From: Streptomyces sp. col6
Lineage (GTDB): Bacteria > Actinomycetota > Actinomycetes > Streptomycetales > Streptomycetaceae
Direction: 5' to 3'
DNA length: 64,000 bases
Assembly (NCBI RefSeq): GCF_008042035.1
Contig: NZ_RDBL01000006.1
Coordinates: forward strand, 397,882-461,881
Under the pieces are notes generated by a model. The model did not search any database and had not been told where the DNA came from. It was given only the letters and a program-made list of their open reading frames with translations. Position 1 is the first letter of the stretch, and every line of letters starts with the position of its first letter. Shown here piece after piece: positions 25,542 to 34,605 of this stretch. Both the position numbers and the translations under genes were made by a program.

Positions 25542-25583
25542 CCCGGTGTCATGGCCGTATCGTCATACGGTCATGACACCGGG
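25542..25583. terminator. Long hairpin between the NmrA-like gene and rarD
   Basis: A 19-bp stem with one G-T pair and a 4-base CGTC loop: the 5' arm CCCGGTGTCATGGCCGTAT is 25542-25560 and the 3' arm 25565-25583. It starts 12 bases after the stop of the NmrA-like gene on the minus strand, so it probably ends that transcript. Confidence 0.7.
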
Positions 25584-25594
25584 TGGGGTACGGG

Positions 25595-26455
25595 TCAGAG
25601 CGCGGCGACCGCGGCGGCGACGGTGTCGGACACCGGGGTCGTCGGGCGGCCGATCAGGCGGGACAGGTCGCCGCTGGTCCCGGCCAGGCGCCCGCGCCGG
25701 ACGGCGTCGTCCACGTCGACCAGGATCGCCGCGAAGAACTCCGGCACGCCGGCGCCGGTCAGGATCTCCTTGTGGACGGCGGCCGGGACGTCCTTGTGGG
25801 CGATCTCCTTGCCGGTGGCCTTCGCGACCACGGCCGCGTAGTCGGCGTAGGACAGGGCGGTGTCGCCGCTCAGCTCGTACGCGCGGTTCAGGTGGCCCTC
25901 GCCGGTCAGGACGGCGGCGGCCGCGGCCGCGTAGTCGTCGCGGGAGGCGTAGGCGATACGGCCCTCGCCCGCGCTGCCGACGACCGCGCCGTGCGCCAGG
26001 ACCGGGGCCAGGTTCTCGGTCTGGTTCTCCGTGTACCAGCCGTTGCGCAGGAAGGTGTACGGCAGGCCGGAGTCCAGGATCAGCTGCTCGGTCGCCCGGT
26101 GCTCGTCGGCCAGCGTGAAGTCCGCGTCGGGGCCGCCGAGGATGCCGGTGTACGCGAGCTGGGCGACGCCCGCCGCCTTCGCCGCGTCGATGACCGCCGT
26201 GTGCTGGGGGATCCGGCTGCCGACCGCGTTGCCCGAGATCAGCAGCACGCGGTCGCCGGAGCGGAACGCCCCGGCCAGGGTCTCGGGGCGGTCGTAGTCG
26301 GCGATGCGCAGCTCGACGCCCCGGGCGGCCAGACCGGCGGCCTTCTCCTTGTCGCGGACCACGGCGGCGACCCGGTCGGCGGGGACGGTGGTCAGCAGGT
26401 GCTCGACGACGAGACGGCCGAGTGCTCCGGTGGCTCCGGTGACGACGATGCTCAT
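25595..26455 (-). CDS. NmrA-like NAD(P)H-dependent oxidoreductase, QorB-like
   Basis: A 286-residue atypical short-chain dehydrogenase. The N-terminal nucleotide loop is GATGALGRLV at 7-16; the chain matches QorB-type NAD(P)H:quinone oxidoreductases (LISGNAVGSRIPQHTAVID, 19 residues, and LRNGWYTEN). The usual catalytic YxxxK is missing, as in NmrA/QorB proteins. GGAG lies 9 bases before the ATG. QorB-type genes are commonly paired with an HxlR regulator; none is next door here. The upstream 26456-26540 stretch is A/T rich and contains ACTTTCTTTTAGT on the minus strand. Confidence 0.87.
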   Translation of the reverse strand: MSIVVTGATGALGRLVVEHLLTTVPADRVAAVVRDKEKAAGLAARGVELRIADYDRPETLAGAFRSGDRVLLISGNAVGSRIPQHTAVIDAAKAAGVAQLAYTGILGGPDADFTLADEHRATEQLILDSGLPYTFLRNGWYTENQTENLAPVLAHGAVVGSAGEGRIAYASRDDYAAAAAAVLTGEGHLNRAYELSGDTALSYADYAAVVAKATGKEIAHKDVPAAVHKEILTGAGVPEFFAAILVDVDDAVRRGRLAGTSGDLSRLIGRPTTPVSDTVAAAVAAL

Positions 26456-26547
26456 GGGGGGTTTCTCCTCTTTGTTCGCTTCGCTCTCACACCACCTTAC
26501 GGAATGCGCTAACTAAAAGAAAGTGCTCTTGGCCACGGGTATACGAG

Positions 26548-26590
26548 AGCGCGCCGGTCCCGCCCGTGAGGGACAGGTCCGGCGCGCTCG
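26548..26590. terminator. Hairpin after korB
   Basis: GAGCGCGCCGG at 26548-26558 pairs with its complement at 26580-26590; a nested TCCC/GGGA pair extends the stem. It starts about 20 bases after the korB stop on the minus strand. Confidence 0.65.
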
Positions 26591-26610
26591 CGCGGATCGG
26601 GGCGCCGGCG

Positions 26611-27669
26611 TCAGCCGACCACCGTCCAGTTGTCGTTCCCGGCGAGCAGCGCCGCCAGGTCGCCCTTGCCGTTCTGCTCCACGGCCGTGTCCAGCTGCTC
26701 GGCCATCAACGTGTCGTACACCGGCCGCTCCACACTGCGCAGCACCCCGATCGGGGTGTGGTGCAGGGTGTCCGCGTCGGCGAGTCTCGACAGGGCGAAC
26801 GCCGTGGTCGGGCTCGGGGCGTGCGCGTCGTGGACGAGGATCTGCGCCTTGTTGTCCTCGGTGACCGCGACCACCTTCAGGTCCCCGGTCAGCGAGTCCC
26901 GTACGACACCCTTCGCGCCGTCCGCGCCGAAGACGATCGGCTGCCCGTGCTCCAGGCGGATCACCGCCTCCTGCGCCTGGTCCTTGTCCTTCAGGACCTC
27001 GAACGCGCCGTCGTTGAAGATGTTGCAGTTCTGGTAGATCTCCACCAGCGCCGTGCCCGGGTGGTCGGCGGCGGCCCGCAGCACGCTCGTGAGGTGCTTG
27101 CGGTCGGAGTCGACGGTCCGGGCGACGAACGACGCCTCCGCGCCGATCGCCAGCGACACCGGGTTGAACGGGGCGTCCAGCGAGCCCATCGGCGTCGACT
27201 TGGTGATCTTGCCGACCTCGGAGGTGGGGGAGTACTGGCCCTTGGTCAGCCCGTAGATCCGGTTGTTGAACAGCAGGATCTTCAGGTTCACATTGCGGCG
27301 CAGCGCGTGGATCAGGTGGTTGCCGCCGATGGACAGCGCGTCGCCGTCACCCGTGACCACCCAGACGGACAGGTCGCGCCGCGAGGTGGCGAGGCCGGTC
27401 GCGATGGACGGGGCGCGGCCGTGGATCGAGTGCATCCCGTACGTGTTCATGTAGTACGGGAAGCGCGAGGAGCAGCCGATGCCGGAGATGAAGACGATGT
27501 TCTCCTTCGCCAGACCGAGGTCGGGCATGAAGCCCTGCACGGCGGCGAGGACCGCGTAGTCGCCGCAGCCGGGGCACCAGCGCACTTCCTGGTCGGACTT
27601 GAAGTCCTTCATGGACTGCTTGGCCTCGGCCTTGGGCACCAGCTGGAGCAGTTCGTTCGTCTCAGGCAT
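26611..27669 (-). CDS. korB: 2-oxoacid:ferredoxin oxidoreductase, beta subunit
   Basis: A 352-residue subunit that carries thiamine diphosphate and a [4Fe-4S] cluster. Cluster cysteines include Cys32 and Cys35 (WCPGCGDY) and Cys66 (GIGCSSR); the TDP/Mg motif is GDGDALSIGG with Asn135-Asn136. With KorA it converts 2-oxoglutarate (or a related oxoacid), CoA and oxidised ferredoxin to the acyl-CoA, CO2 and reduced ferredoxin. The ATG at 27669 overlaps the korA stop by 8 bases with GGAGG upstream. An ATG at 27684 is in frame but has no suitable site. The substrate, 2-oxoglutarate, is inferred from actinobacterial KorAB. Confidence 0.95.
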   Translation of the reverse strand: MPETNELLQLVPKAEAKQSMKDFKSDQEVRWCPGCGDYAVLAAVQGFMPDLGLAKENIVFISGIGCSSRFPYYMNTYGMHSIHGRAPSIATGLATSRRDLSVWVVTGDGDALSIGGNHLIHALRRNVNLKILLFNNRIYGLTKGQYSPTSEVGKITKSTPMGSLDAPFNPVSLAIGAEASFVARTVDSDRKHLTSVLRAAADHPGTALVEIYQNCNIFNDGAFEVLKDKDQAQEAVIRLEHGQPIVFGADGAKGVVRDSLTGDLKVVAVTEDNKAQILVHDAHAPSPTTAFALSRLADADTLHHTPIGVLRSVERPVYDTLMAEQLDTAVEQNGKGDLAALLAGNDNWTVVG

Positions 27670-29611
27670 CGATGGCCTCCTCAAGAGCTGTCGCGAGCTG
27701 CTCGGCCTTGAACGGCATGCCGTTGACCTGGTTGTAACTGTGGGCGTCCACCAGGTACTTGGCGCGGATGAGCGTGGCCAGCTGCCCGAGGTTCATCTCG
27801 GGGACGACCACCTTGTCGTAACGCTTCAGAACCTCGCCGAGATTCCGCGGGAACGGGTTGATGTGGCGCAGATGGGCCTGGGCGATGGAGCGCCCGGAGG
27901 CGCGCAGTCGGCGCACGGCCGCCGTGATCGGGCCGTACGTCGAACCCCAGCCCAGTACCAGCGTCCGCGCCTCGGCCGGGTCGTCGACCTCCACGTCCGG
28001 GACCTCGATGCCGTCCACCTTGGCCTGGCGGGTGCGGACCATGAAGTCGTGGTTGGCGGGGTCGTACGAGATGTTGCCCGTGCCGTCCTGCTTCTCGATG
28101 CCGCCGATGCGGTGTTCGAGGCCGGGCGTGCCCGGGACCGCCCACGGACGGGCCAGCGTCTGCGGGTCGCGCTTGTACGGCCAGAACACCTCGGTGCCGT
28201 CGGCCAGTTCGTGGTTCGGGCCGCCGGCGAACTGGACGCGCAGGTCCGGCAGCCGGTCGAGCTCCGGGATGCGCCAGGGCTCGGAGCCGTTGGCCAGGTA
28301 GCCGTCCGAGAGCAGGAAGACCGGGGTGCGGTAGGTCAGGGCGATCCGGGCCGCGTCCAGCGCCGCGTCGAAGCAGTCGGCCGGGGTGCGCGGGGCCACG
28401 ATCGGCACCGGGGCCTCGCCGTTGCGCCCGTACATCGCCTGGAGCAGGTCGGCCTGCTCGGTCTTGGTGGGCAGGCCGGTGGACGGGCCACCGCGCTGGA
28501 TGTCGATGATGAGCAGCGGCAGTTCGAGCGAGACCGCCAGCCCGATGGTCTCCGACTTCAGGGCCACACCGGGCCCGGACGTCGTCGTCACGGCGAGCGA
28601 CCCGCCGAACGCGGCGCCCAGCGCGGCCCCGATGCCCGCGATCTCGTCCTCGGCCTGGAAGGTGCGCACGCCGAAGTTCTTGTGCTTGCTCAGCTCGTGC
28701 AGGATGTCCGAGGCCGGGGTGATCGGGTACGAACCGAGGTAGACCGGCAGGTCCGCCAGGCGGCCGGCCGCGATCAGTCCGTAGGACAGGGCGAGGTTCC
28801 CCGAGATGTTGCGGTACGTGCCGGTGGGGAAGGCCTGCGAGGCCGGGGCGACCTCGTAGCTGACGGCGAAGTCCTCCGTCGTCTCGCCGAAGTTCCACCC
28901 GGCCCGGAAGGCCGCCACGTTCGCCTCGGCGATCTGCGGCTTCTTGGCGAACTTGGCCCGCAGGAACGCCTCGGTGCCCTCGGTCGGCCGGTGGTACATC
29001 CAGGACAGCAGCCCGAGCGCGAACATGTTCTTCGAGCGCTCGGCCTCCTTGCGGGAGAGCCCGAAGTCCTTCAGCGCCTCGATCGTCAGGGTGGTCAGCG
29101 GCACCGGGTGGACGTTGTACGCCTCCAGCGAGCCGTCCTCCAGCGGGCTGCTCTCGTAGCCCACCTTGGCCATCGGCCGCTTGGTGAACTCATCGGTGTT
29201 CACGATGATCTCGGCACCGCGCGGCACATCGGCGATGTTCGCCTTCAGCGCCGCCGGGTTCATCGCGACCAGCACGTTCGGCGCGTCGCCCGGGGTCAGG
29301 ATGTCGTGGTCGGCGAAATGCAGCTGGAACGACGAAACCCCCGGCAGGGTGCCTGCGGGGGCGCGGATCTCGGCGGGGAAGTTCGGCAGCGTGGACAGGT
29401 CGTTCCCGAAGGACGCCGTCTCGGAGGTGAACCGGTCACCCGTGAGCTGCATGCCGTCACCCGAGTCACCCGCGAAACGGATGATCACCCGGTCCAGACG
29501 GCGGATCTCTTTCGCGCCGGTGCCGGCGGACTGGGGGGCGCGCTGTCCCCCTACGAGCGCCTCACCGGCTTCGTCGGCCTGTTCGGCTGGGCTACTGACC
29601 TGGCTGGTCAC
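27662..29611 (-). CDS. korA: 2-oxoacid:ferredoxin oxidoreductase, alpha (gamma-alpha fusion) subunit
   Basis: A 649-residue fusion. Residues about 40-220 are the POR gamma domain (VIIRFAGDSGDGMQLTGDRF, 20 residues); residues about 265-480 are the pyrimidine-binding alpha domain (LGSYPITPASDILHELSKH and TTTSGPGVALKSETIGLAVS); the rest is the transketolase-C-like domain. This arrangement is standard for actinobacterial KorA, an oxygen-tolerant enzyme that can replace the 2-oxoglutarate dehydrogenase step. The N-terminal 35 residues are Ser/Glu/Gly rich and not conserved. The 260-base gap upstream (29612-29871) holds no gene; it contains two copies of TGAGACG 23 bases apart (29729, 29752). Confidence 0.95.
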   Translation of the reverse strand: MTSQVSSPAEQADEAGEALVGGQRAPQSAGTGAKEIRRLDRVIIRFAGDSGDGMQLTGDRFTSETASFGNDLSTLPNFPAEIRAPAGTLPGVSSFQLHFADHDILTPGDAPNVLVAMNPAALKANIADVPRGAEIIVNTDEFTKRPMAKVGYESSPLEDGSLEAYNVHPVPLTTLTIEALKDFGLSRKEAERSKNMFALGLLSWMYHRPTEGTEAFLRAKFAKKPQIAEANVAAFRAGWNFGETTEDFAVSYEVAPASQAFPTGTYRNISGNLALSYGLIAAGRLADLPVYLGSYPITPASDILHELSKHKNFGVRTFQAEDEIAGIGAALGAAFGGSLAVTTTSGPGVALKSETIGLAVSLELPLLIIDIQRGGPSTGLPTKTEQADLLQAMYGRNGEAPVPIVAPRTPADCFDAALDAARIALTYRTPVFLLSDGYLANGSEPWRIPELDRLPDLRVQFAGGPNHELADGTEVFWPYKRDPQTLARPWAVPGTPGLEHRIGGIEKQDGTGNISYDPANHDFMVRTRQAKVDGIEVPDVEVDDPAEARTLVLGWGSTYGPITAAVRRLRASGRSIAQAHLRHINPFPRNLGEVLKRYDKVVVPEMNLGQLATLIRAKYLVDAHSYNQVNGMPFKAEQLATALEEAIDA

Positions 29612-29871
29612 TTACTGGACCTCCCTCGGACGGCGGCTCGGAACCGTCCGGCCCGCCGGAGGTCCCCCGCCCACCCTACGTCCGTGAGGGTCGCCTTCCT
29701 GGGGCCGATCACATGATGGACGGCATTTTGAGACGCTGTGATTCTGGATGCTGAGACGTTTCCCGGCGCTGTTCCGTCATGATTCACCAGCCACCTGGTT
29801 CCCCGTCGGACCCTCGCTGGAGACACACCCGGGCGCGTGGTTCCGACGGGCCGTGAGAGGGGCCGCGGGCC

Positions 29872-30531
29872 TCAGGAGTTCAGATACGTCAGCACCGCGA
29901 GCACCCGCCGGTGGTCGCCCTCGCTCGGGGCCAGCCCCAGCTTCTGGAAGATGTTGCTGACGTGCTTCTCCACCGCACCGTCGCTCACCACCAGCTGCTT
30001 GGCCACCGCGGAGTTCGTACGCCCCTCCGCCATCAGGCCCAGCACCTCGCGCTCACGCGGCGTCAGCCCGGCCAGCACGTCCTGCTTGCGGCTGCGGCCC
30101 AGCAGCTGCGCCACCACCTCGGGGTCCAGCGCCGTACCGCCCTGCGCCACCCGGACCACCGCGTCCACGAACTCCCGGACCTCGGCGACCCGGTCCTTCA
30201 GCAGATACCCGACGCCCCGGCTGGACCCGGCCAGCAGCTCGGTGGCGTACTGCTCCTCCACGTACTGGGAGAGGACCAGCACCCCGATCCCCGGGTAGTC
30301 CCGGCGCAGCCGCACCGCCGCCCGCACGCCCTCGTCGGTGTGCGTCGGCGGCATCCGTACGTCCGCGACCACCACGTCCGGCAGCGCGTCCTGCCCGGCG
30401 AGGTCGCCGATCGTCTTGATCAGCGCCTCCGCGTCCCCGACGCCCGCGACGACGTCGTGCCCGAGATCCGTCAGCAGCCGGGTCAGTCCCTCCCGGAGCA
30501 GTACCGAATCCTCGGCGATGACCACACGCAC
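29872..30531 (-). CDS. NarL/FixJ-type response regulator
   Basis: A 219-residue two-domain regulator. The receiver has the acidic pair in AEDSVLL (Glu7, Asp8), the phosphoacceptor Asp57 in VVADVRMPP, and Lys in YLLKDRV. The LuxR-type DNA-binding domain is LTPREREVLGLMAEGRTNS through EKHVSNIFQKLGL. The GTG at 30531 was chosen because GGAGG lies 5 bases upstream and the receiver strand begins immediately (VRVVIAED); longer in-frame starts at 30543 and 30546 exist. It is the only response regulator next to two sensor kinases and is presumably phosphorylated by one or both. Confidence 0.93.
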   Translation of the reverse strand: MRVVIAEDSVLLREGLTRLLTDLGHDVVAGVGDAEALIKTIGDLAGQDALPDVVVADVRMPPTHTDEGVRAAVRLRRDYPGIGVLVLSQYVEEQYATELLAGSSRGVGYLLKDRVAEVREFVDAVVRVAQGGTALDPEVVAQLLGRSRKQDVLAGLTPREREVLGLMAEGRTNSAVAKQLVVSDGAVEKHVSNIFQKLGLAPSEGDHRRVLAVLTYLNS

Positions 30532-30675
30532 CCTGTCCTCCACCACGACGCTGTTTCCCCCACTGCTCGCTCGCCGGCACGACTCGTACGCCGTCCAGCA
30601 TCCCAGTAACGGCAGGGACGTCGCGAGCATGCGGGGGGTTGAGAGCCGCTGCGGTCCGCCGGGGCGCGGTGCCGG

Positions 30676-32031
30676 TCAGCCGCGCCAGGGCAGCTCGGCG
30701 GTGATCCTGGTCGGGCCGCCCACCGGCGAGTCGACGACCAGGACCCCGTCCACCGCGTCCAGCCGCTCGGTCAGCCCGGCGAGCCCACTGCCCGTCGCCG
30801 GGTCCGCGCCGCCGCGCCCGTCGTCGGTCACCTGGAGCAGCAGCCGGTCCTCGGTGCGCCACACGTCGACCGAGGCGGTACGGGCTCCGCTGTGCTTGCT
30901 GACGTTCTGGAGGAGTTCGGAGACGGTGAAGTACGCGATGCCCTCGATGGCCTGGGCCGGCCGCGACGCGAGGTCCACCTCTACGGTGACCGGGACGGTG
31001 CAGCGCGAGGCGATGGCGGAGAGGGCCGCGTCCAGGCCCCGGTCGGTGAGGACGGCGGGGTGGATGCCCCGGGCGAGGTCGCGCAGTTCCTGGAGGGCCA
31101 CCTTCACCTCGCCGTGCGCCTCGTCCACCATCTTCGCGGCGGCCTCCGGGTCGGCGGTCAGCTTCTCCTTCGCGAGGCCCAGGTCCATGGCGAGGGCGAC
31201 GAGCCGGGCCTGCGCCCCGTCGTGCAGATCGCGCTCGATGCGGCGCAGGTCGGCGGCGGCGGTGTCCACGACGACACCCCGGTCGGACTCCAGCTCCGTG
31301 ACGCGCTCCGCCAGCCGGGACGGGCCGAGCAGCCCGGTCACCATCAGCCGGTCCACGGTCGCCAGGCCCCGGATCACCCAGGGGGAGAGGAGGACGATGC
31401 CCAGGCCCAGGCCGGCGGTCAGCGCGAGATCGACGCCCGAGTCGAGGTACACCTCGTGCTGGGTGTCCCCGTACAGCTGGATGCCCGAGACACCGGCGTG
31501 CGAGGGGACGGCCCAGTGCCACAGCGGGTAGGTGAGCGCCGCCCAGCCCCACGCCTGGAGCGTCAGCGAGACGCAGAACGCGAAGACCGCCCACGGGAAG
31601 TGCAGCAGCGCGTACAGCAGGTGGCGCCAGGACACCCCGCTCTTCAGGACCGCGCCGACCCAGGACATCAGCCCGCTCTTCCGGCCGCGCACCGGCGCCG
31701 GATCGGCCACGTCCACCCGCAGCAGGGCGCGCGCCCGGGTCCGCTCCAGCATCCCGAAGCCCCGGCACATGACGAGCCCGGCCGCCATCACCGGGATGCC
31801 CAGGAAGGTCACGAGCAGCCCCGCGCCCAGCGAGACCATGGTGATCGCGAAGGTGAACAGCACGATGCTGATCGGCAGGCTCAGCAGCAGATAGCAGAAC
31901 TCGCGCCAGGTCCTGCCCTCCAGGGGCGCCCGCAGCACGGCCGGCAGCATGTGCCGCTTCGCGGGACGGCCCCCGAGGCCGCTTCCCGACCGCTGGGGGT
32001 CCCGGGTGTCCGGTCCGTATGCCGTGGCCAT
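30676..32031 (-). CDS. Sensor histidine kinase, NarX-like (HisKA_3), copy 1
   Basis: A 451-residue kinase. The N-terminal part has four hydrophobic segments between about residues 45 and 220 and resembles the 'putative sensor domain' of streptomycete kinases. The dimerisation/phosphoacceptor helix has His270 in RIERDLHDGAQ; the ATP-binding domain has Asn376 (SELLQNVSKH) and DDGRGG at 403-408. It lies 144 bases upstream of the regulator gene. Its kinase half is nearly identical to that of the next kinase upstream, which argues for a tandem duplication. ATG at 32031 precedes MATAYGPD; the Shine-Dalgarno match is weak. Confidence 0.92.
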   Translation of the reverse strand: MATAYGPDTRDPQRSGSGLGGRPAKRHMLPAVLRAPLEGRTWREFCYLLLSLPISIVLFTFAITMVSLGAGLLVTFLGIPVMAAGLVMCRGFGMLERTRARALLRVDVADPAPVRGRKSGLMSWVGAVLKSGVSWRHLLYALLHFPWAVFAFCVSLTLQAWGWAALTYPLWHWAVPSHAGVSGIQLYGDTQHEVYLDSGVDLALTAGLGLGIVLLSPWVIRGLATVDRLMVTGLLGPSRLAERVTELESDRGVVVDTAAADLRRIERDLHDGAQARLVALAMDLGLAKEKLTADPEAAAKMVDEAHGEVKVALQELRDLARGIHPAVLTDRGLDAALSAIASRCTVPVTVEVDLASRPAQAIEGIAYFTVSELLQNVSKHSGARTASVDVWRTEDRLLLQVTDDGRGGADPATGSGLAGLTERLDAVDGVLVVDSPVGGPTRITAELPWRG

Positions 32032-32156
32032 GGGTTCCGTCCGTTTCTTCTGCTGCGTGCGGGTCGGCTGGGGGGCTGTGCGTGATGCTTCAAGACTGCT
32101 GGTCCGGGAGGCGCCGCACCATGAGGACGGTTCCCGTCCCGGGCGGGGGGTTTTCC

Positions 32157-33353
32157 CTACCTCGGGCGGCCGGCCGGGCTCTTCCCGGCCTCCCGGTCGC
32201 GCCAGGGCAGTTCCGCCGTGACGGTCGTCGGGCCGCCGGCGGGGGAGTCGAGGACGAAGACCCCGTCGACGGCGTCCAGCCGCTCCGCGAGCCCCGCCAT
32301 CCCCGTACCGCCGTCCATGGAGGCCCCGCCCCGGCCGTCGTCGCCGACCTGGATCAGCAGCCGGTCGCCGGAGCGCCACACGTCGACGGAGGCGGTACGG
32401 GCTGCGCTGTGCTTGCTGACGTTCTGGAGGAGTTCGGAGACGGTGAAGTACGCGATGCCCTCGATGGCCTCGGCCGGCCGCCCCGGAAGATCCACCCGTA
32501 CGGTGACGGGCACCGTGCAGCGCGAGGCGATGGCGGACAGCGCGGCGTCCAGGCCGCGGTCGGTGAGGACGGCCGGGTGGATGCCCCGGGCCAGGTCGCG
32601 CAGTTCCTGGAGCGCGACCTTCACCTCGCCGTGCGCCTCGTCCACCATGCGCGCCGCCGCCTCGGGGTCGTCGGTCAGCTTCTCCTTGGCCAGGCCGAGC
32701 CCCATCGCGAGGGCGACGAGCCGAGCCTGCGCCCCGTCGTGCAGATCGCGCTCGATACGGCGCAGGTCGGCGGCGGCCGTGTCGACGACCACGCCCCGGT
32801 CCGACTCCAGTTCGGCGATGCGGCGTTCGAGGTCGTCGGAGGGGGAGAGCAGCCCGCGCACCATCGCCCGGTCCGCGTTGGCCATGAGCCGTGACGTATA
32901 GGGGAGCGCCGGCCACACGATGAGACAGACGAGCGTCACGGCGAAGGTGAGGATGCCCCACGGCAGCCGTACGAACGAATACAGCGCCGCCCGCCAGGCC
33001 ACCGGGTCCGCCAGGCTCGACCACAGCCAGGCGAAGAACCCCTCCTCGCGGCGGCTGCGGGCCACCGGGCTCGGCTCCTCGACACGGACGCCGAGCAGCT
33101 TGCGCGCCCGGCCCCGCTCGGCCCGCCCGATCAGCCGGGAGCCCTGGAGCCCGGCGGCGAGCAGCGGCAGACCGACCACGGTGACCGCGAGGCCCACCCC
33201 GATGGCCACCATCAACACTGTGTAAACAAATCCGAGGATCGCCATCGGCAGATTGGCGAGGAGGTGCGCGACCTCCTTCCAGGTCCACCGGCCGAAGGCG
33301 AAGCGGACAGGCGGCGGCCCGTCATCGAGGGGCAGCTGAGGGCTCGTGGTCAT
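32157..33353 (-). CDS. Sensor histidine kinase, NarX-like (HisKA_3), copy 2
   Basis: A 398-residue paralogue of the kinase downstream. Its sensor part is shorter, with hydrophobic segments at about 35-70 and 122-152, lacking the extracytoplasmic loop of copy 1. His205 in RIERDLHDGAQ is the phosphoacceptor; the N box is SELLQNVSKHS and the G box DDGRGGA. From ELESDRGVVVDTAAADLRRI (20 residues) onward the two kinases match at most positions. The start ATG at 33353 is preceded by a weak AGG site. Divergent from nuoA across 188 bases. Confidence 0.92.
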   Translation of the reverse strand: MTTSPQLPLDDGPPPVRFAFGRWTWKEVAHLLANLPMAILGFVYTVLMVAIGVGLAVTVVGLPLLAAGLQGSRLIGRAERGRARKLLGVRVEEPSPVARSRREEGFFAWLWSSLADPVAWRAALYSFVRLPWGILTFAVTLVCLIVWPALPYTSRLMANADRAMVRGLLSPSDDLERRIAELESDRGVVVDTAAADLRRIERDLHDGAQARLVALAMGLGLAKEKLTDDPEAAARMVDEAHGEVKVALQELRDLARGIHPAVLTDRGLDAALSAIASRCTVPVTVRVDLPGRPAEAIEGIAYFTVSELLQNVSKHSAARTASVDVWRSGDRLLIQVGDDGRGGASMDGGTGMAGLAERLDAVDGVFVLDSPAGGPTTVTAELPWRDREAGKSPAGRPR

Positions 33354-33541
33354 GGGACCAGCCTGCCGGGCGCCACCTGCGGATGCCATGGGGCTCGTGG
33401 GTGAGGCGAAGTAGGGATATCCCCACCCGTGCTCCACTCGTTCCCCGTCCGTTGCCCGACGCAACTGCTTACCCGCCCTTTACAGGGCCTAGACTCCCGT
33501 GCGTACAGATCGTCGAACGGGTGAGGGAGCGAGGGGCGGAC

Positions 33542-33973
33542 GTGGCCGACGTGACGGACCTTCCTGGTGCGGCATCGACACCGGCGCGGACCGTGCTCGC
33601 GTCGTCGGAGTACTTCCACAGCTACTCGGTCGTCGGACTGCTCGCCGTCGTCGGCGTCCTGTTCGTCGCCGTCGCCTTCGGAGCCGGCCGGCTGCTGCGC
33701 CCCGTGGTCCCGACGCCGGAGAAGCTCCTCACGTACGAGTGCGGCGTGGACCCCGTCGGCGAGGGCTGGGCCCACACCCAGGTCCGCTACTACGTCTACG
33801 CGTTCCTGTACGTGATCTTCGCCGTCGACTCGATCTTCCTGTTCCCCTGGGCGACGGTCTTCGCGGCGCCGGGCTACGGCGCGACCACGCTGGTGGAAAT
33901 GTTCATCTTCCTCGGTTTCCTGGCCGTGGGACTGCTCTACGCATGGAAGAAGGGCGTCCTCGAATGGACGTGA
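33542..33973 (+). CDS. nuoA: NADH-quinone oxidoreductase subunit A
   Basis: A 143-residue membrane subunit of complex I. Three hydrophobic spans are visible (about 26-46, 84-105, 110-132), and the loop [15 protein letters not shown] contains the conserved Glu-Cys-Gly. The GTG at 33542 follows GAGGGGC; an alternative GTG at 33521 lies in frame. The gene opens a run of ten overlapping nuo genes, A-B-C-H-I-J-K-L-M-N. A possible promoter -10 is TAGACT at 33490-33495. It overlaps nuoB by 10 bases. Confidence 0.93.
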   Translation: MADVTDLPGAASTPARTVLASSEYFHSYSVVGLLAVVGVLFVAVAFGAGRLLRPVVPTPEKLLTYECGVDPVGEGWAHTQVRYYVYAFLYVIFAVDSIFLFPWATVFAAPGYGATTLVEMFIFLGFLAVGLLYAWKKGVLEWT

Positions 33974-34605
33974 CGAGCCCGTCGTCCGCCGGGGCGGGGG
34001 ACGAACCCGCCGCCGTACCCACGTTCCTCCCGGAACCGAAGCGCCTGGGCGTCCTGTCCCGGCTCGCCCCGGAACCGATGAAGGTGGTCCTCAACTGGGG
34101 CCGCCGCTACAGCCTCTGGGTCTTCAACTTCGGACTCGCCTGCTGCGCCATCGAGTTCATCGCCGCGTCCATGGCGCGCCACGACTTCATCCGGCTCGGC
34201 GTCATCCCCTTCGCGCCGGGCCCGCGCCAGGCCGACCTCATGATCGTCTCCGGCACGGTGACGGACAAGATGGCCCCGGCGGTCAAGCGCCTGTACGAGC
34301 AGATGCCCGAGCCCAAGTACGTCATCTCCTTCGGCGCCTGCTCCAACTGCGGCGGCCCGTACTGGGACTCGTACTCCGTCACCAAGGGCGTCGACCAGAT
34401 CATCCCCGTCGACGTCTACGTCCCCGGCTGCCCGCCCCGCCCCGAGGCGCTGCTCCAGGGCATCCTGAAACTCCAGGAGAAGATCGCCCGCGAGTCGCTG
34501 GGCGAGCGTTACGCCGATGCCGCGGGCGCCCGCCCGTCCACGGCGGCCCTGCGCAGCGGCCTGGTGACACCGCCTCCGGCCGCCGGGGAGGAGGACGAGA
34601 AGTGA
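33964..34605 (+). CDS. nuoB: NADH-quinone oxidoreductase subunit B
   Basis: A 213-residue peripheral subunit that holds the terminal [4Fe-4S] cluster N2. Ligands visible are the Cys-Cys pair in LACCAIEF, the Cys in FGACSNCGG and the Cys in [10 protein letters not shown]. The C-terminal 35 residues ([11 protein letters not shown] onward) are an Ala/Pro-rich extension. The ATG at 33964 is inside the nuoA gene. The normal partner NuoD is not encoded in this cluster, so the quinone site must be completed by a subunit from elsewhere. Confidence 0.95.
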   Translation: MDVTSPSSAGAGDEPAAVPTFLPEPKRLGVLSRLAPEPMKVVLNWGRRYSLWVFNFGLACCAIEFIAASMARHDFIRLGVIPFAPGPRQADLMIVSGTVTDKMAPAVKRLYEQMPEPKYVISFGACSNCGGPYWDSYSVTKGVDQIIPVDVYVPGCPPRPEALLQGILKLQEKIARESLGERYADAAGARPSTAALRSGLVTPPPAAGEEDEK

